A stretch of 64,000 nt of DNA from Dipteris shenzhenensis (Eukaryota > Polypodiophyta > Polypodiopsida > Gleicheniales). Positions within the stretch are counted from its first letter, which is position 1, and every line of letters begins with the position of its first letter. The stretch lies in the NCBI GenBank assembly GCA_047967505.1, contig CM106538.1; one strand, written 5' to 3'. The position numbers and the translations under genes were made by a program. This document shows, one piece after another, positions 23,640 to 34,776 of the stretch. The notes beneath the pieces are model-generated. The model worked only from the letters and a program-made list of their open reading frames with translations. It had not been told where the DNA came from and searched no databases.

Positions 23640-24767
23640 AAATTAGAGAGCCTTTGTGAGGCTTGGAGAGGCAGAGGTATCGGTGACAAAGGATGTGGTC
23701 TCTTGAGGATGGGGTGTTCCTGAGGTCGAGACCTGTGGCACACCGGGAGTTGGCGATGTGGCTTTGGCTCCTAGGTGGAGGCCAATGGTGACCGACTCGT
23801 CACCTGGGAGAGCATCGATAAATATGGGCTCCTGTTGAACCCTTTTGCCCTTGTCCTGAGGATCCACTCACTGGAGTCGTAGTTAACAACTCAAGAATTC
23901 CTGCATCTGTCGATCCTCATATTGTGCGAGCAATTGGCTTGGGTCCAATTGCGCAAGACGGCCGGCCGGGGGCCCTATTCTCACTCGCTTGGGCTTGACC
24001 TTTGCTTCATCTTGCTTCATTTGCATCGGTCTCATGGTAGACTTTTCGGCCAACCCGAGTGAACAGGCAGATGCTGCTGCAGCATGTGGTATAGAATTGG
24101 CATGTAGAGCATTGGGTTGCCGATGATCTCCCTGTGTGTTTTAGATCATCCCTCATTTGGTTGCAGAAATAATCTGCCCAATTTGTGACTTGGGGGTCCG
24201 CCAACCGCAATAAGATATCATGCATGATGGACTGATGGTGGTCTGTGTGCCTTACTTGCATTAGCCACTACAGGGCTCTTGCCGGTCTTTCCACCTCTGG
24301 CTTTATAATTTTGGTGAAGTGGATGCATCATTTTCTTTTCTTGTAGTCATAGTGGCAAACTTTGTTGAGGGCCTCCAGCTTCTTCTTCATTGCATACTTG
24401 TCATTGTTGATGACTAGCAGACCTAGGGTGGCTCGTACCACCTCTTGATTGAGGTGGTAGTAGTGGGGAGTGCCCGTTGCGTCTCGCAGGACACCCACAT
24501 TTGTATTCGAGTTGCAGGCCTGGAGGAACTCCCCTAAGAGCCTCATGTCTAAGTGGCATGGAAGGCGGCGCGGTCTGCCACTTTGCTCAGGCCTGCAACT
24601 GTTAGTGCTTCTTGCACCACTAGCTCCCTTAGTGCCGCATAAGGTATTGATGTGTGGTAGTGGAGGGTGTAATCATGACCCTCATAGGTGAAGTGGGAGT
24701 GAATGGCGCATGCATCTAATTCTTGGAGCCAAGCTTCCCCAAGTGGTGAGTGCTTTTGGGAGGGCAC
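23640..24767 (-). pseudogene. Antisense ORF inside the Ty3/gypsy element
   Basis: On the minus strand, between the TQEP region and ORFX, a series of frames looks protein-like. From the 5' end they read HSPLGEAWLQELDAC, HSHFTYEGHDYTLHYHTSI (24549-24767), then NVGVLRDATGTPHYYHLNQ (24328-24546), then HDILLRLADPQVTNWADYF (24007-24261), then a Ser/Thr/Pro-rich tail (23643-23867). Stops and shifts separate them. Antisense ORFs between integrase and the 3' LTR are known from plant Tat-lineage gypsy elements; equivalence to those is inference. The function is unknown. Confidence 0.5.
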
Positions 24768-24987
24768 GACTTTGTATTCTCCTTTTGTGGGAGCCGGGGT
24801 GCGCTACAGCCACTTGTCAACCGAGCAGCTCTCGTGTGCCTACCAGATGGAGCAGAACTTATTCAAAGCATTGGTGCAGCTCCCACAAGTGGCACAAACA
24901 ATTCTACAAAGGAGGCAAGAACAAGCCTCATAGCTCTCAGCAACTCTCCTCCAGGCACAACTCTCCACACATGACAACCATGCAACG

Positions 24988-25560
24988 ATGGTTGCTACCC
25001 AAGCCATAGGGAAAACGGCCATAAACAGACCAGAGGAGTACCAAACAAAGGCTAAAGAGCTTGAGTTGGAAATCACGAAGCTCAAGGATGAGCTCTCTAC
25101 TAGCGAATCCCTGGTCCAAACACTCATGGAACAGGCCAAGAAACTGGAGTCCAGCCTCAGAACATCATTAGAGCAAAAGGGACAGGCAGAGGCCCATCAC
25201 GTCAGGACTTAGGAGAACTACAAGCACTAGATCCATACATTACAGGATCTCTTGGCACAAGAACAGGCACTGGCAGTGTCCCTTCAAGAGAAGAACGAAT
25301 GACAACATGCCCCCGATCACCCAAAAGAATCAGGGTTGGAAGACCAGGAGCAACAAGAGTTCAGAATGTACAGGGAGGTTTCCGCACAACTCACCCCTTA
25401 CACACTTGCACCACGCACTATCCCCCAAACACTCCAAATGCACTTCGACGCACTCCGTGCACAAAACCTTATATTCCACCTAGATCTCATAGCCCCACTC
25501 CCTCCTAACACCCTCCAAACAATCCTCCACCCCGTAACCGCAATCACTACCGCCCCATTC
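24988..25560 (+). pseudogene. Coiled-coil ORF of the Ty3/gypsy element
   Basis: A frame starting with MVATQAIGK has heptad-like content: KAKELELEITKLKDELSTSE, LVQTLMEQAKKLESSL and DLLAQEQALAVSLQEKNE, across two stops at about 25210-25230. From 25336 a shifted frame continues as a Pro-rich segment (QMHFDALRAQNLIFHLDL). It sits directly before ORFX and could have been its N-terminal part. No family was recognised. Confidence 0.5.
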
Positions 25561-25565
25561 TCACC

Positions 25566-27107
25566 ATGTCCTATTTTCCCTTAGATCTTCAGCCCTCTAG
25601 TCTCTCTCTTCTCTGCCCCTCTGACCTCCAAACTCTCGCCGCCCATCCCATTTTGCTGAATTTCCAAGCTTGGTGCCGCATCATCACAGAGTCCACTAAT
25701 TATCCTGTGGACGATGATGTGATGCAAATCGCAAAGCCGGAGGAACTCAGCCCATGGGTCTGCACCCATGAAAGTCTGCAAGCCGACATTAATTGGATGC
25801 AGACCTATGGCCGAGTCTCCGCAATACAATCTCAAGGGCATCTTGCAGCATACTAGTCCACCACCTACAATCCCCTCGGGATTATAATCCTCTTCAACTG
25901 GGTGCTACAAGCTCTCCAAGACTCACTTGAGTCATTGGTGAGGAACTGGCCGAGGAGGAAGGCCAAGAAGCCATCGCAATATTTAATGCCGAAATCCCAC
26001 AACCACCTCCTCTGGATCCTGCCCAACCCACCCAGCAAGCCACCCAACCTCCCCTTCCTCGCAGAACACTACCCGAATATTCTTCCAATGCCTTTAACAC
26101 CACCACTGCATAGCACGGGACCTCCCTGTCCATCTCCTCTATGGCTCCGGTCAACCTTCCTGAAGAGGCTCTGAACACGTTGCTCAAAGTAGCCAATTTT
26201 GTACAGACGACCGATGATACAATGCCAATAGGCACAGTAGAAGCGAAACCTATGCCCTTTGAAGATGACGAGGCTCCGCAAGCTCCTCCCTCCTCCCTGC
26301 CCGAAAATGTCCAGTGGCGCCCCGACTTGCAGTCATTCATGAGCTGCCAGATAGTGCACTTATGCACCATTGGAAGCACCAACTTGAGGGCTCCAACCTC
26401 CATGTCTACGAAATCTTAGAGGTGCTCCCCCTCACACAATTCATCACCCAGTCTTTCGACGACTGGCTACGCATGCATCCAAAGCGTACAAGAGGAGGAT
26501 ACAACCTCATCCTCGATGTTGCAGTCCCACGGATCGATGCAGATGTCGGCTTACAACCTCGCCAACGCATTCCCTTCCTAAAGATGGAGTAATTTTGGCG
26601 GTACTACCATATGCCCACCTCGATCACTGGATGCACTCCCTGTACATGCCAATGGAACGACAATGGACTTGGGTAGAATTCCAAGAGCTCCAGTAAAAGG
26701 ACCCTAATATGTTGTACAATTTTGCGAAGTACAACTTTCCCAAAGAAATGACTCAAGAGGGATTTTGCTTCGGCCTCCAGTCATTCAACGACATGTATGA
26801 CTCGATACCCGATCTCACCATCGTGATAGCAGTCCACTTCAATCGCCTCCTCCTCTTACTCCTTCGCAGAGTCCCTGCCCATAATCGCCCCATCGACAAC
26901 CACCTCCACAATCTAACCAATCAGATTGTCTTCAACCCCGACATCAGTCCTATGCAATTTCAGGACCTCTGCGTCTACCTTCGTGTCCACAATCTCCACG
27001 GACACCACATCCGCACGTACGAGGCTATGCATGGCACCCACTTTTGGAAGTATCACTCGTACCTTACTCGACTAACTCCACGTCAGTTGGATCGCTATGC
27101 AGTCTGA
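25566..27107 (+). pseudogene. ORFX, copy B: unknown ORF next to the 3' LTR
   Basis: This is the better preserved copy of the unknown protein also seen at 10234-11588. Visible blocks are LLNFQAWCRIITESTNYPVDD (25640), a Pro-rich linker, DSALMHHWKHQLEGSNLHVY (26345), FDDWLRMHPKRTRGGYN (26455), YNFAKYNFPKEMTQEGFCF (26712) and HFWKYHSYLTRLTPRQLDRY (27040). Frames change near 25860, 26310, 26590 and 26700. The family is not recognised. Its position between pol and the polypurine tract is that of accessory or envelope-like ORFs of some plant gypsy elements, but I see no signal peptide or membrane anchor, so no function is assigned. Confidence 0.6.
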
Positions 27108-27156
27108 CAAATAGTCCACACACCTGCAGCGCAACCGAGGCTAGATCAGTAAAACA

Positions 27157-27325
27157 GGAAGGGGGGCATGTTAACATCCACGGAGTACAATCACCAAATG
27201 CAGGGTAATCAGTTATTAGAGGTGATTAGACTTCATGATTTACTTCAACGGTTACAGCCATGGAAGGAGTACAGTATAAGCTCAAGGAGTTTGGGCCCCA
27301 AATACCCCAAGGTCAAAGATTGTAA
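27157..27325 (+). mobile_element. Polypurine tract and truncated LTR 2
   Basis: A GGAAGGGGGG tract (27157-27166) is followed by TGTTAACATCCACGG at 27169. About 155 bp match the start of LTR 1 (11623-11780), then the similarity stops and gag sequence of a second copy begins. The rest of the LTR, the leader and the first half of that gag are missing, so a deletion junction lies at about 27325-27340. Confidence 0.75.
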
Positions 27326-27327
27326 GG

Positions 27328-28440
27328 CAACGGGCTGGGACACATTGCGTAAGTCTTTCATTGTAGGGTTTGCCCATAGTGGTCCCAAGTGGAGCTTGAT
27401 TAACCAGCTTTATAAGGTGAGGCAAAAGGAGATTGAGTCCTTAAGAGACTATATTGCCAGGATTAAACATTTGAACTCACAATGTGAGCCCCATGAGAGG
27501 ATGAGCGAGATGCTCAGCTCTTGCCACTCTTCCTCATAGGTCTAGGGAATGCTAAGCTGCATGGTCATTTGTTTGCTATGAATCCCACATCGTTTGAGCT
27601 ACGCAGCAAGACAACGATATGACTAGGGGATAACATGAGGGAGAAGCCCCAAAAGGATAAATCCTTAGCTTGCTCTGATATGTCCCAAACAGCAAAGGCT
27701 TCAACCTTAAAGGTAACTAAGGATGTAAGGATGATGCCCAAGGTACTAAACATGGAAGAGTTGGCCACCACTCTATTAAACAAGTTGGGCCAACAATGGA
27801 AGATAGAAACATCAGAAGAGGCTCCTAGCAACCCCCATCTATTTCCACAAAGAGATAACGTATGATGTGAGGTATGCAATGGAAAACATCCCGCTAATGA
27901 GTGCCCTCATCTTGGGGCAAGGGTAGCGCTCTAATGTGCCCATTGTGCTCATTGGGGAAATCATGAGACATCTCAATGTCATTATCCTAAGGTGATTCCT
28001 CAACCAATGTATCAACAAAGGCCGTAGCTAACATTTCTTGCACCACCCAATCCTTCCAATCAGGCACAATTCGCAATACAAGGAGCCACATCATTCAATC
28101 AAAGGCAATTTAGGGCTCATCATATTCCATTAGCCCTGCTAGTACTGGGACCTCAACCACCACCACCACGAATTACTCCCCTGAATCAAGTATTGGTGGA
28201 AGAGCTACCTAGTGAGATTGGGGAGACCCCAAACCTACCTTTAGTGGAAACAATGATCCCCAATATGGTGACAATGCAAATCGGTCTAGCATTATAAGTC
28301 GCTATGTTAGGCAAGATGACCAACACATTCTGGTCTATGAAACAACATCGATTTCTCAATCTATGGGAGATAGGAACAACTTGACCAAGACAACCCATTC
28401 AATGCCATATGTGTCAACGGCCACACTGATCCAATGAGTG
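27328..28440 (+). pseudogene. gag and first zinc knuckles of the second Ty3/gypsy copy
   Basis: The frame enters in mid-gag with WDTLRKSFIVGFAHSGPKWS and continues LRDYIARIKHLNSQCEPHERM, the counterpart of 15083-15260. A Lys-rich linker follows, then CEVCNGKHPANEC and CAHCAHWGNHETSQC (27870-27975), and CHMCQRPH near 28390. Stops and shifts occur at 27537, 27620 and 27864. It is more AT-rich than the first copy and clearly a different, older branch of the same family. Confidence 0.75.
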
Positions 28441-29055
28441 TCCCCTCAAGGGCACTGGCTGAATTGGTGGAAGCCGAAAAAGAAGAGTTCATGTGGAATA
28501 GTGGCACCCCAGCCCCACCTTTGGCTCCAGTCCCCTCTGTCTTGCTGACTCCTCCCCCTCCCTCCTCAGCTCCTCCTGCATCACCACTCCTTTCTGCTAC
28601 TGGACCAAACGTCGCTGCATCGGTAGTGGATTGGATCATGTCGCCTCTTGTGCGTCCCTTCAAGAGACCAACCTTGTGCACAGATCCTTCCAACATTTCA
28701 TACAAGGTTCGTCGAGAAGCACTCACTGCTGTTGCTGAAGAATTCAGGGAAAGAATGCGCAGTCCCATTGCCCCTCCACCAACTCCTGTGGCTATCTTAC
28801 AGGTCCTAATGCCTCTCTGTCAGTTCCTACTGAAGTCAAAGAAGAACTGGAATATATGTTTATCTTATGAGGATTCCATCTTGCTGGGCCAGATCATGTT
28901 CTGTTGTATCCTTGAGGACTACTTGTTTGTACTCACGCCTCTTTGCATTGATAGTGTGCTTGCTGCCTATCATAGAAAGCTTTTCTGTTGATAATGCACA
29001 GTTGTATATAACTTTTCTGATAATATAATATAACCCTCATTTTTGAAAAAAAAAA
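28440..29055 (+). pseudogene. Polyadenylated retrocopy inserted in the second element
   Basis: This block interrupts the element between two zinc-knuckle motifs and has no counterpart in the first copy. It carries a frame with a Pro/Ser/Ala-rich stretch (APPLAPVPSVLLTPPPPSS), then VVDWIMSPLVRPFKRP and KVRREALTAVAEEFRERMR. A shifted frame from about 28795 ends VPTEVKEELEYMFIL followed by a stop. A 3' untranslated-like tail and a 10-base A run (29046-29055) follow. This is the signature of a processed mRNA fragment. I do not recognise the parent gene, and a target-site duplication was not clear. Confidence 0.5.
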
Positions 29056-29069
29056 CTAATTAGCTGGTC

Positions 29070-30125
29070 ACATGTACACCAACATCTAATACACCATCGC
29101 CATTGTGCACATGGTGTGGTGTAGACCATCCTTTTAAGGGTTGCTTGATGAGAAGGCCGTCTAAGTCCACAAGCCTTAACTTGTTAAGCGTTGAGAGAGG
29201 GCAAGTGTCATCAGTATCCTTGAATGTAATCACAAGGTTGCAAGCTAAAGCCCTTAGTAAAGAGCTTCGCAAACAAGCCAAAAGGGATAAAGCTAGCACG
29301 TCACAAACTAGGGAGGCAACTGAATCAGTACGAGTAAGCACCAAGGGTGCAATGAAGATTGGGAAGGGACACAAGAAGGTCATCATCCAAGATGGATGAA
29401 GACACGGCCTCCCTAGCAACATCATCTTACTTAGGTGGTACTTTCTTAAACAATAGCAGCAACAAACACTTGTGTGAGGCAAATGAGGGTATGATAAGGG
29501 CCTCAACCCATGGCCAAGCCACAACACCTAAGGGTCACGGTGAATATCCCAACCCATAGATGGGGAAACAATGTCTCACCAAGGTGCATAAATTAGTACA
29601 CAAGTGTCAAGAGGAATGTGAGCAGAGGCTCAAGGCAAGCAAGAGTGTTGATATAATTCATCCAAGACATGAGATAACCACTCGGGCTTCAAAATCCTTG
29701 CAAATACCTGAAAGGGTAGATGAAGAAGGTGTATCATGCCCTTCAATAGAGGGATCCACCATAATGCAATGGATGTTTGAAGAAGACCCTACCTTGCAAC
29801 AACTAAAGGAGGATGACAACATGTCCATCAGAATCGATAGGCAAGGAACCTATCACTAGTCCTCAATCAGGATTACCCTCATTCATGTTCATTGAGATCA
29901 AGATGCCTATCGCAACACTACTATGGGGTAATCCTACTCTATGGAGAGACCTCTCGGATTGCATGAATGGGCAAATAGTGACACACCAATCCACTAATCT
30001 TGAGAATGTTGAATCTTGCAATCAAGCTCAAGACCTTCCAAGGGTGCCAATCAACAAATTAGGCCAATGCTTTGGCTTTGAAGACTCTTGGTATATACCT
30101 AAGTTAGAAGACTCACTAAATTGAA
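29070..30125 (+). pseudogene. Zinc knuckle and linker of the second Ty3/gypsy copy
   Basis: CTWCGVDHPFKGC at about 29105 has the same CX2CX3HX4C spacing as the first copy and is followed by SLNLLSVERGQ, also shared. The linker continues with QRLKASKSVDIIH and FEEDPTLQQLKEDD, ending RVPINKLGQCF near 30040-30075. This is where the first protease would begin. Little of that first protease can be recognised after this point. Confidence 0.65.
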
Positions 30126-30299
30126 TGCATACACTGGCTGCAATAGATCCACCAAATGCTAAAGGAACTCAATTTATGCACCTTGACAATGATAAATCTA
30201 CCGCCATTACACCTTTTTACACCATAAGAGCGGTACTACCTAATCAAATTGAACTAAGAATTGAAAAGGCCATTGATCCTAACGAGATAGATATGACTC

Positions 30300-30590
30300 C
30301 ATCTCAACTTTGGGTAGAGCTAACATCGGCAAAGCAGGTGAAACATGTTGAATATAGGCTGGCGAGCAAGCAATAACCTCATCTCCTGGGAAACATTAAA
30401 ACATCTCGGCTATGTACTCCTCCAAGTTTGTGATTTTGAAATTCAATCCATAGGAGGTACCTCAATTAAGGTTATTGGGTCTTTAATGCTGAATGTTTCC
30501 ATGGACAATTACGTTGTGCCTTGCAAGTTTTTTGTAACTCCTACAAGTACCTTAATGGAAGTTGTGATTCTTGGTAAAAGCTAGATGCAA
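30300..30590 (+). pseudogene. Second retropepsin-like domain, second copy
   Basis: NNLISWETLKHLGY, VIGSLMLNVSMDNY, a CKFFVTP strand and VVILGKSWM line up in order with the post-integrase domain of the first copy (NFISHEVLPL, VIGTLGFVNLSL, FYVLP, IILGRTWCY). The catalytic D-x-G is lost (NIGWR-ASNN). In this copy the segment follows the gag linker directly, since RT, RNase H and integrase are deleted. Confidence 0.6.
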
Positions 30591-30959
30591 GACACTTACA
30601 AAGGGTTATTGGTAATGAATCAACCCAAGATGTGCTAAGAACTACTAATAATCGGCCCAACATTCAAGCATCAACATCAACATCCACTTCCACTTCTCAA
30701 CCTTGGCAAGCACCTCACTAATAAAGAAATCAAAGAAGAAGAGCAACCAAGCAAATGTGGGTCCGAAAGGATCTACTAAAGGCTCAAGAATAATTTGAGG
30801 GTGAATCATATTTTTGAATTCCAAAGAAACCTCAACATGTAAAGCCAATCCCTCATGTAAACAACAAACCTCAACATCAAAGAAGAAGATGACACCATCC
30901 AACAAGGAAGGTACATTACCATTGGGTTCCCACAAGCTTATAAAAAGGCATGCCAATTT

Positions 30960-31210
30960 ATTGCATCATCTTCAAGGCAACTGGCAGTAACACAAGAACC
31001 TATCTTGAAAATAGAGACAGTAACACAAGAACCTACCAAGACACAAATAGAATCCACTTTGGGAGCCACACAAGAACCTTCCTTACTGAGAAATTTGACA
31101 TCTATCATCAAGGCAGCTATGCAAGAATCATCCATACCAGTAATGCCCATCACAATGAAAGTCCCACAAGAACATTCCAATGTAAACAACAAATATCTTC
31201 ATCATTGACA
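30960..31210 (+). pseudogene. TQEP-repeat region, second copy
   Basis: The frame contains AVTQEP, TVTQEP and GATQEP at about 25-residue or shorter intervals. It matches the repeat region after the second protease-like domain in the first copy. It ends with a stop after KYLHH. No known domain was recognised. Confidence 0.6.
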
Positions 31211-32490
31211 TCTTTCTTAGCTGAAACTTGGGCTCAACAAAAGCAAAAGATCTATAAGACATTATGATCCTACTCACATTTGATACATAGAACATATGTC
31301 ACTTTATTACGATGAGTATGATAGAAGTCGTACATGTGGAAGACCGCAATGTTCAAAGGTGCAACACTGACAACAAGGAACATGCCAACAGTAGATCCAT
31401 AAGAACTTGCTGCTACAATCAAAGATCTCAAAGAACTTCAAGCAACGTTGCTGCCAACAGGATGACAACTGCTCGCCAACAAAGATCTCTATTGATGTCT
31501 TAGTGACTCTCCTTCAAATTGATTATCAGACTTACATGAGGTCCCAAATAGCGATACAATTCATATTCCTTAAGTGGTCTATAAAATGATGTTCTTGCTA
31601 GGTCCGGGTCACGATTTGTCAATGTGTCACTGCACTCACCTTCTGATGCACTCATAGGTACTAAGGCCATTTAGGTGAATAGGAACTCAGTTCCAAGTGC
31701 TAGGTCTAGGTGTGTCCATAAAGAGCATAAAGTTATAACATGTGGGAGTCCTACCTTTCTACTCACTTCAAGCCCAATCCTAGGTGAAAATAAGACTAGG
31801 AGAAAATAGGCAGCCAGTCTCTTGAGGTCCTCAACACAGTACACTCAGCACATCACCTCTTGCATAACCATGCACTGGGGCCCACCATGTCTTAACCAAG
31901 TGATGTTAAAGCAACCACAAACTCACATATGCATTAAGTCAGTACACCTCTTAGAATCAGTCTCGAATCATCAGTAGCCAAAATCGAACAGGGCCCTGAC
32001 TTATGGCTAAGCCAGTAGAATCTTATGAAAATAGTAAGAAAACATGGCATGTTAGAAACATAGTTTGATGAGGATTCCATATATGTCCCACTCAATTCAA
32101 ATATTGGACTTGCAGAGGAGCATGATAATACATTAATACTTACTCCACTAACACCCACACCACTAGGAACTTACATCAACCCCTACTAAAACAACTTTAA
32201 TAACTTACCCCTTAGATTTTTCTTTTTCTTTTTCTTCTTCCTTCTTTGAATGGTCACAAGTACTCAACTCGGCTCACTCAAACCTTGAGGTGCCAAATCC
32301 AAAAGAATCACTCGTCCATACTTCCAACAACAATTCCATAACAAGGATCCACTACATCCCTCTACTGCTACAATGTAGCAAAAGAAGATTCAACCCCATG
32401 CACAAGAAAGACTACTTCACATGATCTTCATTGAAGACACTCCAACAACCATAAACTTTGCAGGATCCAGAGGACTGGATCGAGTTTTGA
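31211..32490 (+). other. 3' non-coding part of the second Ty3/gypsy copy
   Basis: Only short frames were seen. ORFX, the antisense ORF and the coiled-coil ORF of the first copy have no visible counterpart, so this copy lost or never had them. The stretch ends at the polypurine tract of LTR 3. Confidence 0.5.
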
Positions 32491-33029
32491 AAGGGGGGCA
32501 TGTTAACCGATTGGTTAACAATATGCCATTGTTGGTTAGTGATGTCATTTGATGGATAGTGGCAAGTTCATAGAGCTAGGATTGTGCATTGGATCCAAAT
32601 AGTCCCAAGATGGTTGTAAAAGAATGAGGAAAGAAAGTGGTATAAAGGGAATAGGGTTGGCCCTCCCTTCAAAAGGTGACATGTATAAAAGTCAAAGTGG
32701 TTGACTTTGGTCTTCATTGTTGGATGCACAAGTTTGGAATACAGGCTCCCTCTTCTCTTCCAAGAGTGCTTTTGGGTATTCTCTTGTTTCCTTTGTAGTT
32801 CCTTTTTGTTTGCCACTCCATCCCCATTTATTCTCCTCTTCTCCTCCCCTTCTCCCTCTCTTCTCCCCTGTCCCCTTTCCTTCTTTCTCTAGTGGAAACA
32901 TATTACAACAATTTGAGAGTCGCTTGAGTGACACTTGCAGATGGCTCATGCTTTGCATTGCTCTCACAAGGAGTAGCTTGGAGTGGAGGCTCCATCAGCA
33001 TCGACACGTGAGTCACCGTCGAGACCACA
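32491..33029 (+). mobile_element. Polypurine tract and LTR 3
   Basis: AAGGGGGG (32491-32498) precedes TGTTAACCGATTGG at 32501. The LTR of about 529 bp ends GAGACCACA at 33029. From about 32640 to the end it aligns with the last 450 bp of LTR 1. It contains TATAAAAG at 32684-32691 and a C/T-rich segment after it. Its first 100 bp differ from LTR 1 and LTR 2, so this is a different subfamily. A target-site duplication cannot be tested because the 5' partner is missing. Confidence 0.75.
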
Positions 33030-34620
33030 TAAAACCTTATATAATGTTCCAAAGAACTAGGTATATATACATGAAAACCCCTGAGGGATAGAATTAGTGT
33101 TTTATCCTAATGCCCTATCTAGATGGTGCAATCCTCAACATGTGTAAGCTATTTGAGCTGCCACACGTCACGTGAGGACTTAACAAAATCTTGTGGATTT
33201 TGACGATGATTCTCCAATATCTTAGAGATTCTGAGACAATATTAGAGATTCTATCATCTTTCTTGTGCTGCCTTTACATCGTCGGGTGTGATTAGCTTCG
33301 TTGCATTGGTGGTTTCCATTGAAGTGTCAATTCTCATGAGGTGTGTGCTAGAGAAAGGCTTTTTGATGTCCATTGGGTTGTGTGTTGATTGCCTTTGGAG
33401 CGATCGTTGTTGTAGCTTGCATGCTTGGAGAGGTGCTTAAAGCTGGCTGCATGTGGTTTGTTCATGGCACTGACTGGTCATTAAAGCTTCCTGTTGGCAT
33501 TGAGTGCGTGGGCATTGCCTTGTATGTCATGGTTGTATCGGTTGGCTATGTGTGCCATAGGTGCTGTGGGTAGCCGCTACGAGTCAAGTTGCTGAGCATC
33601 ATTGATACTAGAGTTGCTAGGCATCATTGCCGATGGCTGAGTGCTCCTGTGCTAAGGATAGTTGGTCATTGTAAGGTCGAGTTGAGCTATGAGCCACCTT
33701 GCTTTAGCACTGTGTGAAGCTTGGCGTTGAGTCACAATGTTAGGATTTTGGTTACTGGTGCTTTGTTGATAGGGCTGCTGCTAATCTGTTAGGTGTCAAG
33801 TCATTGAAGCCTTACTTTGCAGCCGAGTCACCTTATGAGCCCTTGCCTTAGTGCCTTTGTTGTTTGTTTTGGTCATGTGCACTCATTGTTTGACTCGCCA
33901 TGTTACTTCTAGAAGTTGTTGTAGATAGAGAGCCCCATTGCCTATGCTTGCTATTCATCAAGCCTATGTGTGTGAGTTACTTCACTACACATGGTGCAAA
34001 GAAATAGATAGGATCTACCTTTCTCTCTCTCTCTCTCTCCCACTAAAGAGAAGATCTCATGAATAACTCTCAATGAAGTGGAATGGATGGAAATATTGCA
34101 TAAAACACACAAGAAATGAACACTCTTACTCACAAACAACTTTCAAATCTCTCACAACAAGATATGTATAGAAATTCTCTTGAACACATGGAAATTCTCT
34201 CATCAAAAGAGAATGAAATGAACTCATGATCACTAAAGACTCTCAATCTCTAAATCAATATCTCCCACACTCACACAAGGATCTTGATGCCTAAACAGAA
34301 GGCAAGGGAGCTCTTGTACCATGAACAAATATTGAGAGGGAGAGGTGAAGATGGGAGATAAGGAGAGAGGGCTGAGCGAGAGAGCACTTCATAAATGATT
34401 AATTGTAAACTAGGGTTAGGGTCAAGGTTTCCAACCCTTGTGCCTTTTAGCACTCTTTTGTGTTAGTCACATATGATCACATGATGTTGAGATGAATCCT
34501 CAACACCATCACTGTGAAAAGCCACAAGAGTGCTATAGCTCTCATCTCTGTTGCCCTATACTCTTGTAAGACTTGATCATTCAAGACACAAATGAATTAA
34601 AAGACAATGGCTATCATTTC

Positions 34621-34776
34621 CTATGAGAGTTGAGACTAAGACACACTAGCACAGATTTTGACACTATGAGAGTTGAGACTAAGACATACTTGCCCACACA
34701 TTTAGACAAAGAGCACACATTTTGACACTATGAGAGTTCACACTAAGACATGCTTGCCCACACATTTAGACAAAGA
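34621..34776. repeat. About 64-bp tandem repeat, two units plus a partial one
   Basis: Units start at 34656 and 34720 with TTTTGACACTATGAGAGTT and continue with a GCCCACACATTTAGACAAAG block. A partial unit precedes them from 34621. Confidence 0.8.

Noticed and set aside
26709-27107. Envelope-like protein from ORFX
   Set aside because: The position would fit, but no signal peptide, cleavage site or membrane segment is visible; the Leu run at about 26848-26870 is short and followed by Arg.
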